A DNA stretch of 64,000 nt from Scilla litardierei (lineage: Eukaryota > Streptophyta > Magnoliopsida > Asparagales > Asparagaceae): the NCBI GenBank assembly GCA_030789695.1, contig CM061142.1, forward strand, positions 281,659,043 to 281,723,042. The letters are read 5' to 3'. Position numbers and translations under genes: made by a program. This document shows positions 46,878 to 58,463 of the stretch, in pieces. The notes beneath the pieces were generated by a model. That model saw only the letters and a program-made list of their open reading frames with translations, made no database searches and had not been told where the DNA came from. The stretch's first letter is position 1. Each line of letters begins with the position of its first letter.

Positions 46878-48892
46878 TGACCGGCGCCCCGTTTACGGTA
46901 TGGGCGCGGTGTCGTTTTACCGCAAGTGCACGGTTAGTGTAGGGTGCGGGTTTATCGAACTCAGGGAGGTGGATGGCTTGAGTGGCCACTAGCCTCACCT
47001 AGGTTTTGTGCTAGCTACGCGGATGATATGGGTGAAGTGTAGAAATATAGAGAAGAAATAAAAAGACACGAAATGAATCCCCACTAACACGGGCTAGAGC
47101 ATTCATGACACTGGGCATTTGACTTGACCCAGGGTGAGAGATTGCCCCAAAAGGTGGTACCTAGCGTCCATGGCCCGATATTCCGGTCGGTGCCAAGCAC
47201 GCTAGGCCTACCCGGTTCCGAACAGTGGGCATTCCCATGTCCATTAACACCTTCCACAACCGGGAGCATTAAGGCCACAATGATATCTCCCAATACTTCG
47301 TCCAAGCCGTTCCCACGCGTGAGGACTCCATGTCTACACTATGGGCGTGAGCTATGGCTAGTGAGTCAACCGCCAAGTTTATTCCCCCTTGGCCCGACGG
47401 TCAGAGGCGGTCATTCTCCCGCCAATGACAATGAAACACCCCCGCGTAACCCTAATGGCCAAATAGGTCAAATGTTATTTCTAGCAATACATCGAAGTGG
47501 ATCTCGACTGGACAAGCACCGGACCCCAACCCCCAACACAACTAGTGTGTCGTCGTACGAATTGGACCCAGATTGCTAGAAATCCCCATTGACGCATTTC
47601 ATCGAACACATGCCATGCAACCAAGTCAAATGAAACAACCCAAGCATCAATCCTACTCTAACCCATATTAGGGTTCATCAATACTACTCCATGATGAAAA
47701 AAATATAAACAAACAACACAAAAGACATACAAACATTCATCATGAAGCAAAAGAAATACAACACAAAAATGGAGAACAAGAGAAAGAAATACTTATCTTG
47801 ATTTTGAACCTCCAATCCAATACAAGACTTATTACAAGAGAAAACCTAATCTAACCTAATCTAAACTCACAAGAGAAAGGGGCAAAAAGCCCTAAAAACT
47901 GAGAAGGAACTCCCCAAAATCGTGCTCAAACTTGTATTAAAACCCCCTCAAAAAACCCTTAACAGTTCGGGTCCAAAACCCACTCAAAACTGTTAAAACA
48001 GGCCCACCCGATCGGGTGAAAACTCACCCGATCGGATGGAATAAACAGAGAGCACAAAACTGCTGAAATTGACTTCAACCGATCGGTTGGACTCCCAACC
48101 GATCGGTTGAAGTGAAATTTCAGACAGCAGCCAATTTCAGCACATAGCTGCGCTCAGAAAATTCCAGAAAAATCTAGAAAAATCGGATTTGGGCATGCGA
48201 ACTATCGTTGGAAAGCTAACGACGATGCCGACGCTAGAAAAATAAGAGATCACCCAAAATCCTTCTAGAATGATAGCAGATCTTCAATGAATGAGCAGCG
48301 GTGCGCGAAAGGGGACGAAAAGGCCACCCGATCGGTTGAAATGTCAACCGATCGGGTGAGCAGCTTGTTGCTTCGGCCGTCGCCTTCGGGAGCTTCAACC
48401 GGGCGCAGAGGAGAGCGGGTGGCGTGACCGGGTCTTCGATCGGAGGAATCGGCTACAGATGAACCGATCGGGTGAGATGTCACCCGATCGGTTGGAATTC
48501 AGCTCCAAATTCCCGAGAATTGGGGCGTTTGAACCGGTCACTGAACCGACCGGGTGACTTCTTGGCCGCTCCAACTTGTGTCCGGGTGGTGCACGCGTGC
48601 ATCACCCGATCGGTTGGAAGTGACCAACCAGTCGGGTGAGGGGCTGAAAGATGCGATCTTCGTTGTTTGACCCCCTGGATCACGCGTGACTCCTCCCGTT
48701 GCTCCGGGGACTCATGATATCGTCGTTTTATGTCCCAAATGCTGGAAAATTCCTGCAAAATACAAAAAACACGAAAAAGTGAAAGAAAAGAAAACACAAG
48801 AAAACACGAGAAAACGAATATAAAACGGCGGTAAAATACAGAAAAACACGGAAGAAAACGTGCGTAAATATATGAAATATAAACGCACGTCA
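46878..48892 (-). repeat. A3 5' LTR
   Basis: TGACCGGCGCCCC…CGCACGTCA, 2015 bp. It contains the full palindrome array (48004-48640), including the pair CACCCGATCGGGTG/CACCCGATCGGATG at 48004-48037 that is reduced to one site in the other LTR. Confidence 0.88.
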
Positions 48893-48897
48893 GTCGT

Positions 48898-49664
48898 CAT
48901 GATGATGTATTTTTTTTGTCTTGATCATGATGTATCTTTTTGTGATGGTCATGTAGATGACCATCCGTTGATGTACTCTTTTTCTATATATCTATATTTG
49001 ATGTTTCCATTTATCTTGTGTCATACTATGCTATACTGTATATCTTATCTGTGTGATGTAATGATATGTTGTCTCCATGTATGCTATATTCTCTTTGATG
49101 TGCTTTTGAGACAATATATGGATTTGATATTGGTTATTTCATGCTATCTCTGATGTGATGAAATTTTTTGAAATTATTTTCATTTTGTATATCTAAAATG
49201 TTGATATTGGACTTCAATTCCATTACTCACATGTGTATATGATGTGATTTTATGAGTTTTGATTCGATATATCTTTATACTCCTTGATTGTTGTTAGTTC
49301 GTATTTAGCACTATTATTGTTGTTGTTATTTGCTCCCACCTTTTTGGATAATGCCCTATGGGGAGAGAAATAAACATACAAGATTCATAATGGATGTGCT
49401 AAGTATGTTCTAACGCTTGAATCTAAGATTTACGTTGCCTTAGATTCAGGGGGAGTAAGATTACAATGAATAGTGATTTTATTTCCTAGATTTCTTGAAT
49501 TGAATTCATTCATATCTCACTTATTTGCTTCAATTGTTATGTAGATGTTCTAATATTTGTTGACTAACTTGATTGGCATCTATGTAGGGGGAGTAAGTTT
49601 TCATTGCGCACAATTATTTATCTTTTTGTTTTTGTTTGTTTGTCATCATCAAAAAGGGGGAGAA
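48898..49664 (+). other. S1 3' untranslated region with three polypurine tracts
   Basis: Non-coding, TGATG- and T-rich. AGGGGGAG occurs at 49448-49455 and 49586-49593, and AAAAAGGGGGAGAA at 49651-49664 directly before the LTR. Several polypurine tracts ahead of the 3' LTR are a known trait of Sireviruses. Confidence 0.75.
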
Positions 49665-50060
49665 TGTTGAGTATTGGACTTCTCCCTACTTGGTGTTAAT
49701 GATGAGAAAACATAAATACTTGTGACTAATCCCCTATTTTGCAGTTAATCCATTGCCTAAGCTTATTATGAAGATCAACTTGCAATGGATGACTCACAAT
49801 CGTCATTGAAGGCAAATGACATGAATTGGATGATCGTAGATTGTTGATTGAAGCTCCGTAAAAACTTCAAGCTCATACGATGGAAAGAAGAGATTATACG
49901 TCAATGTAATTTTTATTTTATCTCTTCTAATATGTAGCTTAGAAGTAGAACTTTGATGGAGCACTCACACACATCTACATTCTGTCATAGGACTTCATTG
50001 GACCATTTGTCCTTTGATCCCAATTCAATTCTCTTTTGTTTGTGCTAGGATTGTTCATAA

Positions 50061-50710
50061 CAGCCGACTGCTGAACAGTTTACAGTCGTCTGTCTCAAAA
50101 ACAGTCGACTGTGTTTTGTTCTACAGTCGCCTGTTATGCACAGACTATTACAGATAATTTTGGGCCTTCTCTGATTACTTCGCACAGGCTTCTGTTGAAC
50201 GATTCACAGGCGCCTGTCCTTGTGACAGACGACTGTGTATTGTAAATCAGTCGCATGTCTATCCTTGCCCAAACTCTGTTTGATCTGACTTCTACTGCCA
50301 GTCGACTAATGCTGTATATTCAGTCGACTGTATTTTAGATCAGTCGAGTGTCTATGGTACAACAGTCGCCTGTCTGTAAGTCATTTCTTTGACTCAACTC
50401 TCTGAAAATTTCTCTTGCTTTTGACAGTCGTCTGTTTAAGGTTTTACAGTCACCTGTTCTGATTTACAGTCGACTGTATTACTTGATTCAGTCGTCTGTC
50501 CTGTATCTTGTGAGATTTCCAGTATTTGTCTAACTTACTCTTCTCTCGGCCAGTCTCCTGTCGAAGAAATTACAGTCGCCTGTTGTTTTAACAGTTGACT
50601 GTATTTGCTTCATTATTCGACTGTCCACGTGGTAAGTTACCGTTATGAATTCTTACCTACCCTTGCTAACTGTGCAACAGTCGACTGTGGATTGTTCAAC
50701 GGTCGACTTT
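50061..50710. repeat. CAGTCGACTG-type palindrome array in S LTR
   Basis: About twenty sites such as 50061, 50083, 50102, 50124, 50207 and 50678. The central bases vary (TCGA, GCGC, TCGC, GCGA, CCGA, TCGT); CAGTCGACTG and CAGGCGCCTG are both full palindromes, so variation is partly compensated. Sirevirus LTRs in grasses carry comparable palindrome clusters with a different motif. The array ends about 90 bp before the TATA box. Confidence 0.85.
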
Positions 50711-50796
50711 CGCGAGTTCAGATTATATCTGTTGAGATTTTTCTCACGGATTCCAATTGGGTTTTTGCCTAAACTGTTTTGTGGATTTGAAAAAGC

Positions 50797-50805
50797 TATA
50801 AATAG
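50797..50805 (+). promoter_or_regulatory. S LTR TATA box
   Basis: TATAAATAG in GAAAAAGCTATAAATAGAG, a strong plant TATA box. Confidence 0.75.
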
Positions 50806-51480
50806 AGCTTCTACTGTTTCATTGGAAGGTTAATCATTCATTGCAAAATCTCTGAAGCTTTCGTTTCCAAAGATCAAAGCTCTCAAATCCAAAGCCCTAA
50901 GTATTTCCAAATCTTGTTCTCTTGCTCTCCAACCTAGAACCAAGGATTGATCTTCTAGGCAATTGGTGCAGTCAAGAGAAAGGGCTTTCTCCTCTCTTTC
51001 AAGAGAGTTCTTCAACACACATCACACTCCTCCTTCAAGTTCTACTTCAAGGCATAGGTGATTGTAAGTGTTGCTTTCAGATTTCATAACCTTCATTATT
51101 TGAATTGTGCTCTCGGTTGTGAGAGTGGTTTTTGCTTGCTCCCTGGTTGTGGGAGTCAAGGACATCGATTGTATTCGATTGCACTTGTAGGGTTGCTACA
51201 AGTGGGCTTAAGGAAACCTCAAGTTAGGGTTCTAACTTGAGTATCCGGTGGTATCCGGGTGGTAGGGACGTAGGATTACCGGGAACAAGCCGGGAGTTGA
51301 CTTGGGTAATCCAAACCCTTGAAACATCTCTGCGTTTGCGTGTGTTTCTCTTTGGGTCGTTTTTCTATTCCGCACTATTTGTTGGATTGCATTTTATTTG
51401 GCGTAAATTCCTTTTAAATTTGCATAAACACATTTCAACCCCCATTCTAGTGTTTTCCCCATTGACAGGGTCCTTACAAT

Positions 51481-51492
51481 TGTTATCAGAGC
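51481..51492 (+). other. S2 primer-binding site
   Basis: TGTTATCAGAGC, one base different from the initiator tRNA-Met site TGGTATCAGAGC, two bases after the LTR end. It starts 15 bp before the gag ATG. Confidence 0.8.
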
Positions 51493-51506
51493 GCAAGGTT
51501 TTATCT

Positions 51507-53595
51507 ATGGCATCCAACAACAACAACGTTCCTCCGCCGCCTACGTACAACAATCACGACCGTGATGGAGCTTCCACACTTTTCGCAGGTCAATCTACGG
51601 TACGTCCTCCACGTTTCAATGGTACTAATTTTGGCTATTGGAAGTGTAGGATGGAGACATTCCTTAGGAGTGCTTCTCTTTGGAGAACTCTCCACAAGGA
51701 GTACGTCGAGCCTGTCGAAGAGGATTTCAAGAAATGGATGACTTCCGAGAAGTCCGTCGAAGTCAACAATGCTAAAGAAATGAACGCTCTTCATTGTGCG
51801 TTGGACCCGAATGAGTTCAACAAGATATGCACATGTAAGAGTGCATATCAAATTTGGAACCATCTCATTGCTACCCACGAGGGAACGAATAAGGTAAAGC
51901 TTTCAAAGTTATATGTTGCCGTGCAAAACTTTGAATTGTTTCATATGCATGAAAATGAGAGCATTGCGTCGATGTACGGACGCTTTACCGATATCACAGA
52001 TGAATTGGAAGCACTTGGCCAAATCTACACCGAACCTGAAAAGGTAAGGAAGATCATCATGGGGATGACCTCCAAATGGGATAGAAGTGCAATCGCCATC
52101 GAGGAGGTCAATGACTTGAAGAACTACACCGTGGTGAATCTCATCGGGACTTTTATGTCTTACGAAGTAAGACGGGATAACCGATTGAAGATTCGAGCCA
52201 TAATGAATCCCTCGGAGGCCAAGAAGAAAGCTTTGACATTCAACGCCAATTCATCATCCTCTGAAAGTGATGAATCCGAGAACGAGATGGATTTGGGTGA
52301 AATGGCCCAAATGGCGAAGAAGTTCCAACGCTTCTTCCGCAAAGGTAAATTTCCCTCAAACAAACGTTTTGAATCTACTAATGCTACTTCCTCTCTTTGT
52401 TATAAGTGTAATAAGCCAGGGCACATCAAGAGGGATTGCCCAATGCTAAACAACAAAGAAAAGTGGAAGGCACCAAAGTACCACAAGTCTGACAAGAACA
52501 AGAGAGACAAGAAGAAAGGACTCGTAGGTACCTTTGATGGCTCAAGTGATGACTCATCAAGCGATTCCGATGATGAGAAGGGTGAGAGCGCCCACATGTG
52601 TTTCATGGCACTTGAAGATCCACTCTCGAATGAGAGTGATTCCGACACGGATGACACCGAGGTAACAATGGATGGACTTCGTATTGCTATTGAAGAACTA
52701 TTTGCTAAATACCAATCTTTAATGCTAAGATACACTAGCTTAAAGAAATCAAATGTTAGCAAGTCATCCATTCCATGCATTATCAATAATGACACCATTG
52801 TTGATACTTTAACTCTTGAGAAAGCAAACTTAGCTTCTCAAAATGTCACATTGAGAGATGAGGTGAACTCCCTCAAATCTCAACTAGATCAAACACATCC
52901 TAAGGATAATAGTGATCTAGTTACACGTCACACACAATTAGGTTTAGAGAATGATTCTCTTAAAACCCAAGTGCACGAGCTCAAAGCACGGGTGTCCACC
53001 TTAGATACCAACATTTCTTCTTTAAAGGAGAAATATGAGCTCATGTCCTCCCGTATTGTGAGATTTAATAAGGAAAAAGGACAATTGGATGATTTTCTTG
53101 CAAACCAATTTCCGGCCACATATCGTGTTGGCCTTGGATTTGTAAAAGCGAATACATCTAATGCTCGCACCTCCTATAGTGGTGTCACTATAGATTTTGT
53201 GAGGCCTTCCTCTGGTGCATCCACAAGTGGTGTCAAAGACACTATAGGTAGCAATCCTACCAAGAATGTCACCACATCACCTTCTCTTCCTTTTGGCAAG
53301 AAACTCACTAAGGGTAGAAACCAAAATCAAGGCCATGCTTATATGTACACTAACACTCATCTACGTAGGAAACATCCTACTTCACAAGTGGATAATCATG
53401 ACGCATTCTATGCTCCGCACCCACGGACACGTACATAACCACACATGAGAAATACTCATGTACGTGCTCCTATACACCTGTATGCTCATACGCATCATTC
53501 TTTCATGTATGCTCATCCTCCACATGTCATGCATGATCAATATGCTTCATATAATATGCATGTTCCCAAGCATACATATCATCCTAGAATGTACA
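51507..53595 (+). pseudogene. gag: S2 gag (Sirevirus-type Gag), truncated by A4
   Basis: ATG at 51507 (MASNNNNVPPPP) follows the primer site; upstream codons in frame belong to the LTR. The frame runs to a stop at 53436-53438 (643 codons) and then stays open to 53595, where A4 is inserted. PPRFNGTNFGYWKCRMETFL (residues about 32-51) is the conserved N-terminal motif of Copia Gag, followed by the helical region. A CCHC zinc knuckle, CYKCNKPGHIKRDC, is at about residue 297. After it come Lys-, then Asp/Ser-rich stretches and a predicted coiled coil (about 400-530). The long C-terminal extension fits Sireviruses. Gag packages the element RNA. The TAA at 53436, the break at 53595 and the absence of pol in the window make it non-functional as part of Gag-Pol. 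Confidence 0.8.
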
Positions 53596-54541
53596 TGACG
53601 TTGCCCCCGGTTTGCTGGCCGCAAATGGCCGGGGGACCCGCATGAGGGTTTAGATATTTGTAACCGCAAGCGCACGGTGTTGTAGTGTGGCTTGGGGGTC
53701 GAACACAAGGAGGCTAGGATGTGCTTGTGTCAAGGAGGACCAAAATCACCCCGTGGGCGAGCTAGCCCGAATCGGTTGATGGGTTGTCACAGGAAAGAAA
53801 TGCAAGGTATGAACAATAAGAAAATAAACCAGGGACTTTGGTTTCCAGTCCAACGAGCGACTCTCGCCGATACGGCCTACGGGTAGGATGGCGATCAGAA
53901 TTAGGGCCTAATGGTGAGACGTTGCCTCTGAAAGTGGTACCGGCATCCCATGGGCCCGATATTCCGGTCGGTGCCCAGGATGATACACCGGACTTCCTGG
54001 ATTCGATCAGTGGGCACTCCCGTGTCCATTAACATTGATCGATTCCGAGAGCACTAAGCTCGCAACGATAACTCCCAACGTCTCATCCTGCCGCTCCCGC
54101 GCGCTAGGGTTCGGCGTCTACGCTAAGGGCGTGAGCTATGGCTAGGGAGTCAACCGCCAAGTTTATTCCCCCTTTGCCCAACGGTCAAAGGCGGTCTTTT
54201 TCCCGCCGATGACAATAAAACACCCCGCGTACCCGTTAGATTCCTAATCCCTATCGATTTCCTAACCCTATGGATGCATCGGGAAGAGCCCCCGAAGGGG
54301 TTTCTGCCAAAATCCCAGATTTGGGAACTACTCACAAATATTCATTAAAAAGCAATCTAAAAGAAAATGAACCGTTAAAATCATAATCAGACGATTGGAA
54401 TGCGAAGGTAGTAGAGGAATTAAGATAATACTAAAGTTTAAGAAAGATCCGAAAACTTACAATAGAAAAGTAATTACAACCGTCACAATAGGAGAAAACA
54501 GTAAAAACTAACAGCTCCCTCGTTTCTGGAACCCCAGGGGT

Positions 54542-54551
54542 CCTATTTATA
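54542..54551 (-). promoter_or_regulatory. A4 LTR TATA box
   Basis: TATAAATAGG on the minus strand, 10 bp downstream (in sense) of the first palindrome pair. The other LTR has it at 63764-63773. Confidence 0.7.
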
Positions 54552-54561
54552 GGATCTCGTA

Positions 54562-54930
54562 TCACCCGATCGGTTGACAAGTCAACCGATCGGGTGATCC
54601 GTTACAAATAATAAACAGAAAACGGCGGACTTTCACCCGGTCATATGAACCGGTCGGTTGAGTTCTTGGAGTGAACGGTTGGATCTTGGCGCCATCGGGT
54701 GAAGGGATCGGTTGGGTGCCCGTGTCTCGACTACTCAGCATCAGCTACAGATGAACCGATCGGGTGAGAGTCACCCGATCGGTTGGAATTTGGCTTGAAA
54801 AGACAGAGAATCAGCCCTGTTGAACCGGCCTGTGAACCGGTCGGGTGACTTCCACTTGAGCTCCGGCTGAGACCGGGTGGTGCTTGCGTGCATCACCCGA
54901 TCGGTTGGAGATGACCAACCGACCGGGTGA
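54562..54930. repeat. Palindrome array in A4 LTR, with an 18-bp perfect hairpin
   Basis: ATCACCCGATCGGTTGAC and GTCAACCGATCGGGTGAT (54562-54579, 54582-54599) are exact reverse complements separated by AA. Another pair is at 54753-54784. Diverged sites (AACCGGTCGGTTG, CACCCGGTC) fill the rest. The same array starts at 63785 in the other LTR. Confidence 0.9.
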
Positions 54931-55175
54931 GGGGCTGAAAGATGTAATCTTCGTCGTTTGACCCCCTGGATCACGCGTGACTCCTCCTGTTGCTCCGGGG
55001 ACTTGAGATATCGTCGTTAAACGTCCCCTACACGGGCAATCTCCTGCAAACATGGAGAAACAAAGAAAAGTGAAAGAAAACGAGAAAATACGAGAAAACA
55101 AATAAAAGACGGCAGAAAATACGGAGAAACACGAAAGAAAACGTGCGTGAATATATGAAATATAAACGCACGTCA

Positions 55176-56797
55176 AAATCTCCCAAACTGAACTCTTCCT
55201 CGTCCTCGAGGAAGACGAGTGAGAGTAGGAGCTCAGAGGGGAAAAATAGAGAGAAAGAGAGAAAAAAGAAAACTCTATATCCTAGATCGTCTGTCAGAGC
55301 CAACAAAATCAAACACGCCACACGAAGCACGCATACGACAAAACACAACACTAAACCAAGGAATGTGAGTCCAAACAAGTGTCGTGGGCCCACGCAGTGA
55401 AGCGCGAGTGAGTGTGGTCGTGCGCTAGCAGATGGTGTCACTATCTACGATGTGCAATAAAGCTCGATATACTCAGACCCAGGAAACGACCCAAATACCG
55501 ATTCGAATTCGAAATTGCGGTGAATATTAGTTCAAGCATGCATGAGGAGAGTATAAGAATAGAAGCGTATCATGCATCGGGGATTCCACAACTAGGGTTA
55601 AGGAAATCACGCCACTATAGCCTAGATACTAGCTAAAAAGTTCCTAAGCCAAGTGTTTTCGAAAACGATGGGGGTTGAGATGATGTGGAGTAGAACACTC
55701 GGTGCAAATTCTCGCCTTCCCTTTATTCTCGGTAGATAGGAAAAATATTCACACTTGAAATTTTTTTTGGGTTTTGGGTATTTGTATTTTTTTTGGCTTT
55801 TTGGCTATACAAAATTTTTCTTTTCTTTTCTTTTTGGATTTTTCTTTTCTTTTCTCTTTTTTTTTGGATTTTTGGGATATTGGCTATACACATGTGTACT
55901 CTCCCAAGTGGGAGAACGATACACGACGAGGGGATTTGCACCAAGTAAAACAAAAAAGAAGTCGAGATCTAAACACTTGGGCAAAGGAAACTATTCTCGC
56001 TAAATAGAGCATAGGCTAAATGGGTTGTCCTAGTCCTTAATTGTGGAATCCCGACACATGCGAAATGAAGTACACGATATATATATATATATAGCATGCA
56101 GAAGCAGTCAGGAGAAAATAAATGCCGCATATTCAAATCGAAGCATGATAATCTAGGGGTCATTCCTGGACAGATATATAAAGTAAAATCACAAAGTAGA
56201 AGCACACCAAACAGCTAGGCACGACGCACGACTCACAAAAAGCTAAGTGGACCCACGATGCGTGAAATGCAAGAGAACTTGAAATCCTAGGGTTAGTGAA
56301 TGTGATTATCGATGCCAAGCTAGGTGTGTGTGATTTTTTTCATCTCTAGGAGAAAGATATAAAAAGAAGAGAAGAGAAAAAAGAAAAAAGAAAAAATACG
56401 ATGAAAACGACACAAAAACGAAAAAGAAAGACTCAAATGGCGCACACAGTGCGACTCCCCCAAGCTGAAGCTTGCATTGCCCTCAATGCAATATGAGTGA
56501 GTACGGGAGGGCAATGAAGATGGGGGGGAATACGCACCGACGCAAAAAGAAATGAAAACAGGAAAACACAGAAATGAAACTGAAAATAAAGAAAAATCAA
56601 AATCAAAATCAAACGACATGAAAATAGAAATAAAACCACACGACACGACACTCAAAAGGGGAGAAACAAGCACACACACAAAAATGAGAAAAACAACAAA
56701 ACACGACAACACACCAAAATAGACGTCCCCCAAGCTAGACATGACAGTGCTAGCAAATAAAATGTGATCGTGAAATGCAGAAATATGCAAGGGGGAG
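55176..56797 (-). other. A4 3' untranslated region
   Basis: Homologous to A3 43475-44990, with the same T-rich runs, TA microsatellite (56077-56092) and CCCCCAAGCT stretches. The small frames on either strand are not genes. Confidence 0.7.
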
Positions 56798-58024
56798 TCA
56801 ATCGGATTCGCTGGTACTAGACTGGTAATGGGAGGGGGAGGAGGGTGGGGAATAGTGAATGAAAGAATCCTCAGAGGAAGAGGAGGGCGTGCCTATGGGG
56901 GAAGGAGGGGCGACAGGCTGGAGCATGGGAGGATCGATGTGCACCGGGGGGCTGTGGTGGAGAAAGATCGTACCAGGTGGGCCGACAGTTGCGTGCCAAT
57001 CGGGAGGATCCAAGGGTGGTAGATGCACTAATGGAGAATACCAAGGATCGGGGTAAAACTCCCAAGGCAGATGAGATGGGGGGTAGGGTAGCCGCAAGGG
57101 GGCTAAAGGTGGCAGGATCGTGAAAGGTGCGCAGGCAGGGCCATAGAGGTAGACAGCACGGTCTTCATCGAAGGGAGTGAGCATATTGATATCGATCAAG
57201 TAATTGCAATCAATACGGCTACGTCCAGGAAAAATAGGGAGGTCGGGTGGCACTCTCAAAACACAGCTGACAATAAGAGTGATCATCCCACCACAACAGA
57301 TGGATCCAGAATTGGCGCGGCTAACAGCAAAAATTTCGTGGACGATCCAATGAGCGGCGTTTATGGGCATAGGGATGTGCCCAAGGATCCTGTCATCGGA
57401 CATGGCATAGAGAAAGAAGAGCTCATCCCTAGATACAGTGGACACATCCATGCGGGCGAAAACAGTGTTGGCGAGGATGCAATGGGCGAGGCGGTAACAC
57501 GGGTGAATAATGTAGGAGGCAAGAGCCTCGGGTGGAAAGTTGGTATACCGGGTAAATCGTTGCCAAACACCATAAGCCCGGAATTGAGAGTAGATGTCAG
57601 TTCGATCATGGGTGGAATGTTCAGTATTAAGATCGGGGTGACGGAGATTGAGGATATTGTTCAACTCGATGAAACCCAGAGAAAAATCGCAGTTGAAAGC
57701 GCGGAAGGAGAAACCCCCATCAAACACCTCGAGGGAACTGAGGAATTCAAGCATGAGATTTCTGTGTGTGTGAGCATGGATGTAAGAGAGGGTATGGCAC
57801 CCGATACAGTTGAAAATTCTGGCGACGCCGTTCGAAAGCCATAGAGCTTTGAGTGTGGGGCGATCGGCGAAGAGTGTAGGTCTCATCGAGCGATGAAGTA
57901 GTGCTCGCAAACGGTCAGACTGTTCTTTCGTAGAAGGGTTTATGCCAAGGAAAGAGGGGGAAAAGGGGCCGTAGAGCGGATCACGGCGCGAAGATGATGC
58001 AATCTCTTTCCCTTTCTTAGACAT
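56798..58024 (-). CDS. A4 env-position ORF, ATHILA ORF-1-like
   Basis: An uninterrupted ORF 3' of pol. The frame is open from 58105, but the ATG at 58024 (MSKKGKEIASSSRR) is the likelier start; 408 codons. The middle has HTHRNLMLEFLSSLEV…FSFRAFNCDFSLGFIELNNIL, the pattern (leucine-rich FL.SL, F…N.D.SL..LN.IL) of the ATHILA ORF-1 family, recognised by eye. Later GGMITLIVSC and a long Pro/Ser-rich tail. No signal peptide or clear transmembrane segment is seen, so a true envelope role is doubtful; the molecular function of this family is not known. It is preceded by its own palindrome array and TATA box (58464-58840). Being intact while pol is broken is notable. Confidence 0.7.
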   Translation of the reverse strand: MSKKGKEIASSSRRDPLYGPFSPSFLGINPSTKEQSDRLRALLHRSMRPTLFADRPTLKALWLSNGVARIFNCIGCHTLSYIHAHTHRNLMLEFLSSLEVFDGGFSFRAFNCDFSLGFIELNNILNLRHPDLNTEHSTHDRTDIYSQFRAYGVWQRFTRYTNFPPEALASYIIHPCYRLAHCILANTVFARMDVSTVSRDELFFLYAMSDDRILGHIPMPINAAHWIVHEIFAVSRANSGSICCGGMITLIVSCVLRVPPDLPIFPGRSRIDCNYLIDINMLTPFDEDRAVYLYGPACAPFTILPPLAPLRLPYPPSHLPWEFYPDPWYSPLVHLPPLDPPDWHATVGPPGTIFLHHSPPVHIDPPMLQPVAPPSPIGTPSSSSEDSFIHYSPPSSPSHYQSSTSESD

Positions 58025-58159
58025 GGTGACTATGTGGGTGGTGAAAAGGAAAGTGGGGGCGTGCCTATGATGAATATAGAGCAAGTGAAGCAGGTACAAC
58101 ACCAATTTAGGATATTACAGATAAAGTAAGAGATGTGTAGAGTGGAAGAGCGTTACCCA

Positions 58160-58456
58160 TCAATGTAGCAAGATCAAGCTCCCGGGGGACTCGCGTAGTA
58201 GGAGGAAACAATTCGGGAAGCCGCCGCTCGCTGATCCGACAAGAAACAGGTTTTCGAAAATTTTGGGGGCTAGGGTTTGGGTTTGGGTGTTTTGATGATG
58301 GAATGTCGACGATGGCAAGGTGGCGGGGGTGGGGAAGTATGGGAGTGAGTGGGGATGAGGGTTTAGGGGCAGTATGTTAGGTGGAGGAGGTTGATTCGAC
58401 AGTTGGAGGGTGTGTAACCACGTGAAGGGGATTTTCGGGGGTCGGGTGGCGGTCAT
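58160..58456 (-). other. Leader between the internal promoter and the A4 ORF
   Basis: About 0.4 kb on the minus strand between the TATA box at 58470 and the ATG at 58024. Pyrimidine- and Pro-codon-rich frames are open but resemble nothing known. Confidence 0.4.
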
Positions 58457-58463
58457 CGTGCGG

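Larger units (their letters stand above)
41476..48892 (-). mobile_element. A3: Athila-like element without pol, minus strand
   Basis: LTRs at 41476-43474 (1999 bp) and 46878-48892 (2015 bp), exact duplication GTCGT (41471-41475, 48893-48897), tRNA-Asp-type primer site at 46854-46871. The only long ORF is at 45344-46639. The 3' untranslated part (43475-44990) is nearly the same as in A4 (55176-56760), and both LTR families use the same palindrome motifs. A3 therefore looks like a non-autonomous partner of A4-type elements. LTRs are very similar, so insertion is recent. Confidence 0.88.
49665..51478 (+). repeat. Sirevirus-type LTR shared by S1 (3' LTR) and S2 (5' LTR)
   Basis: TGTTGAGTATTGG…CCTTACA, 1814 bp. 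A purine tract precedes it and a primer site follows it, so the same LTR ends one element and begins the next. This is expected if two elements sit in tandem, or after LTR-LTR recombination. It holds the CAGTCGACTG array and a TATA box. The short frames inside are not genes. Confidence 0.8.
53596..55175 (-). repeat. A4 3' LTR
   Basis: TGACGTTGCCCCC…GCACGTCA with inverted termini TGACGT/ACGTCA; 1580 bp. The end of the sequence (GCACGTCA) is the same as in A3. Confidence 0.88.

Noticed and set aside
56798..58024. True envelope glycoprotein
   Set aside because: No signal peptide, fusion peptide or convincing transmembrane segment; position alone is not evidence.
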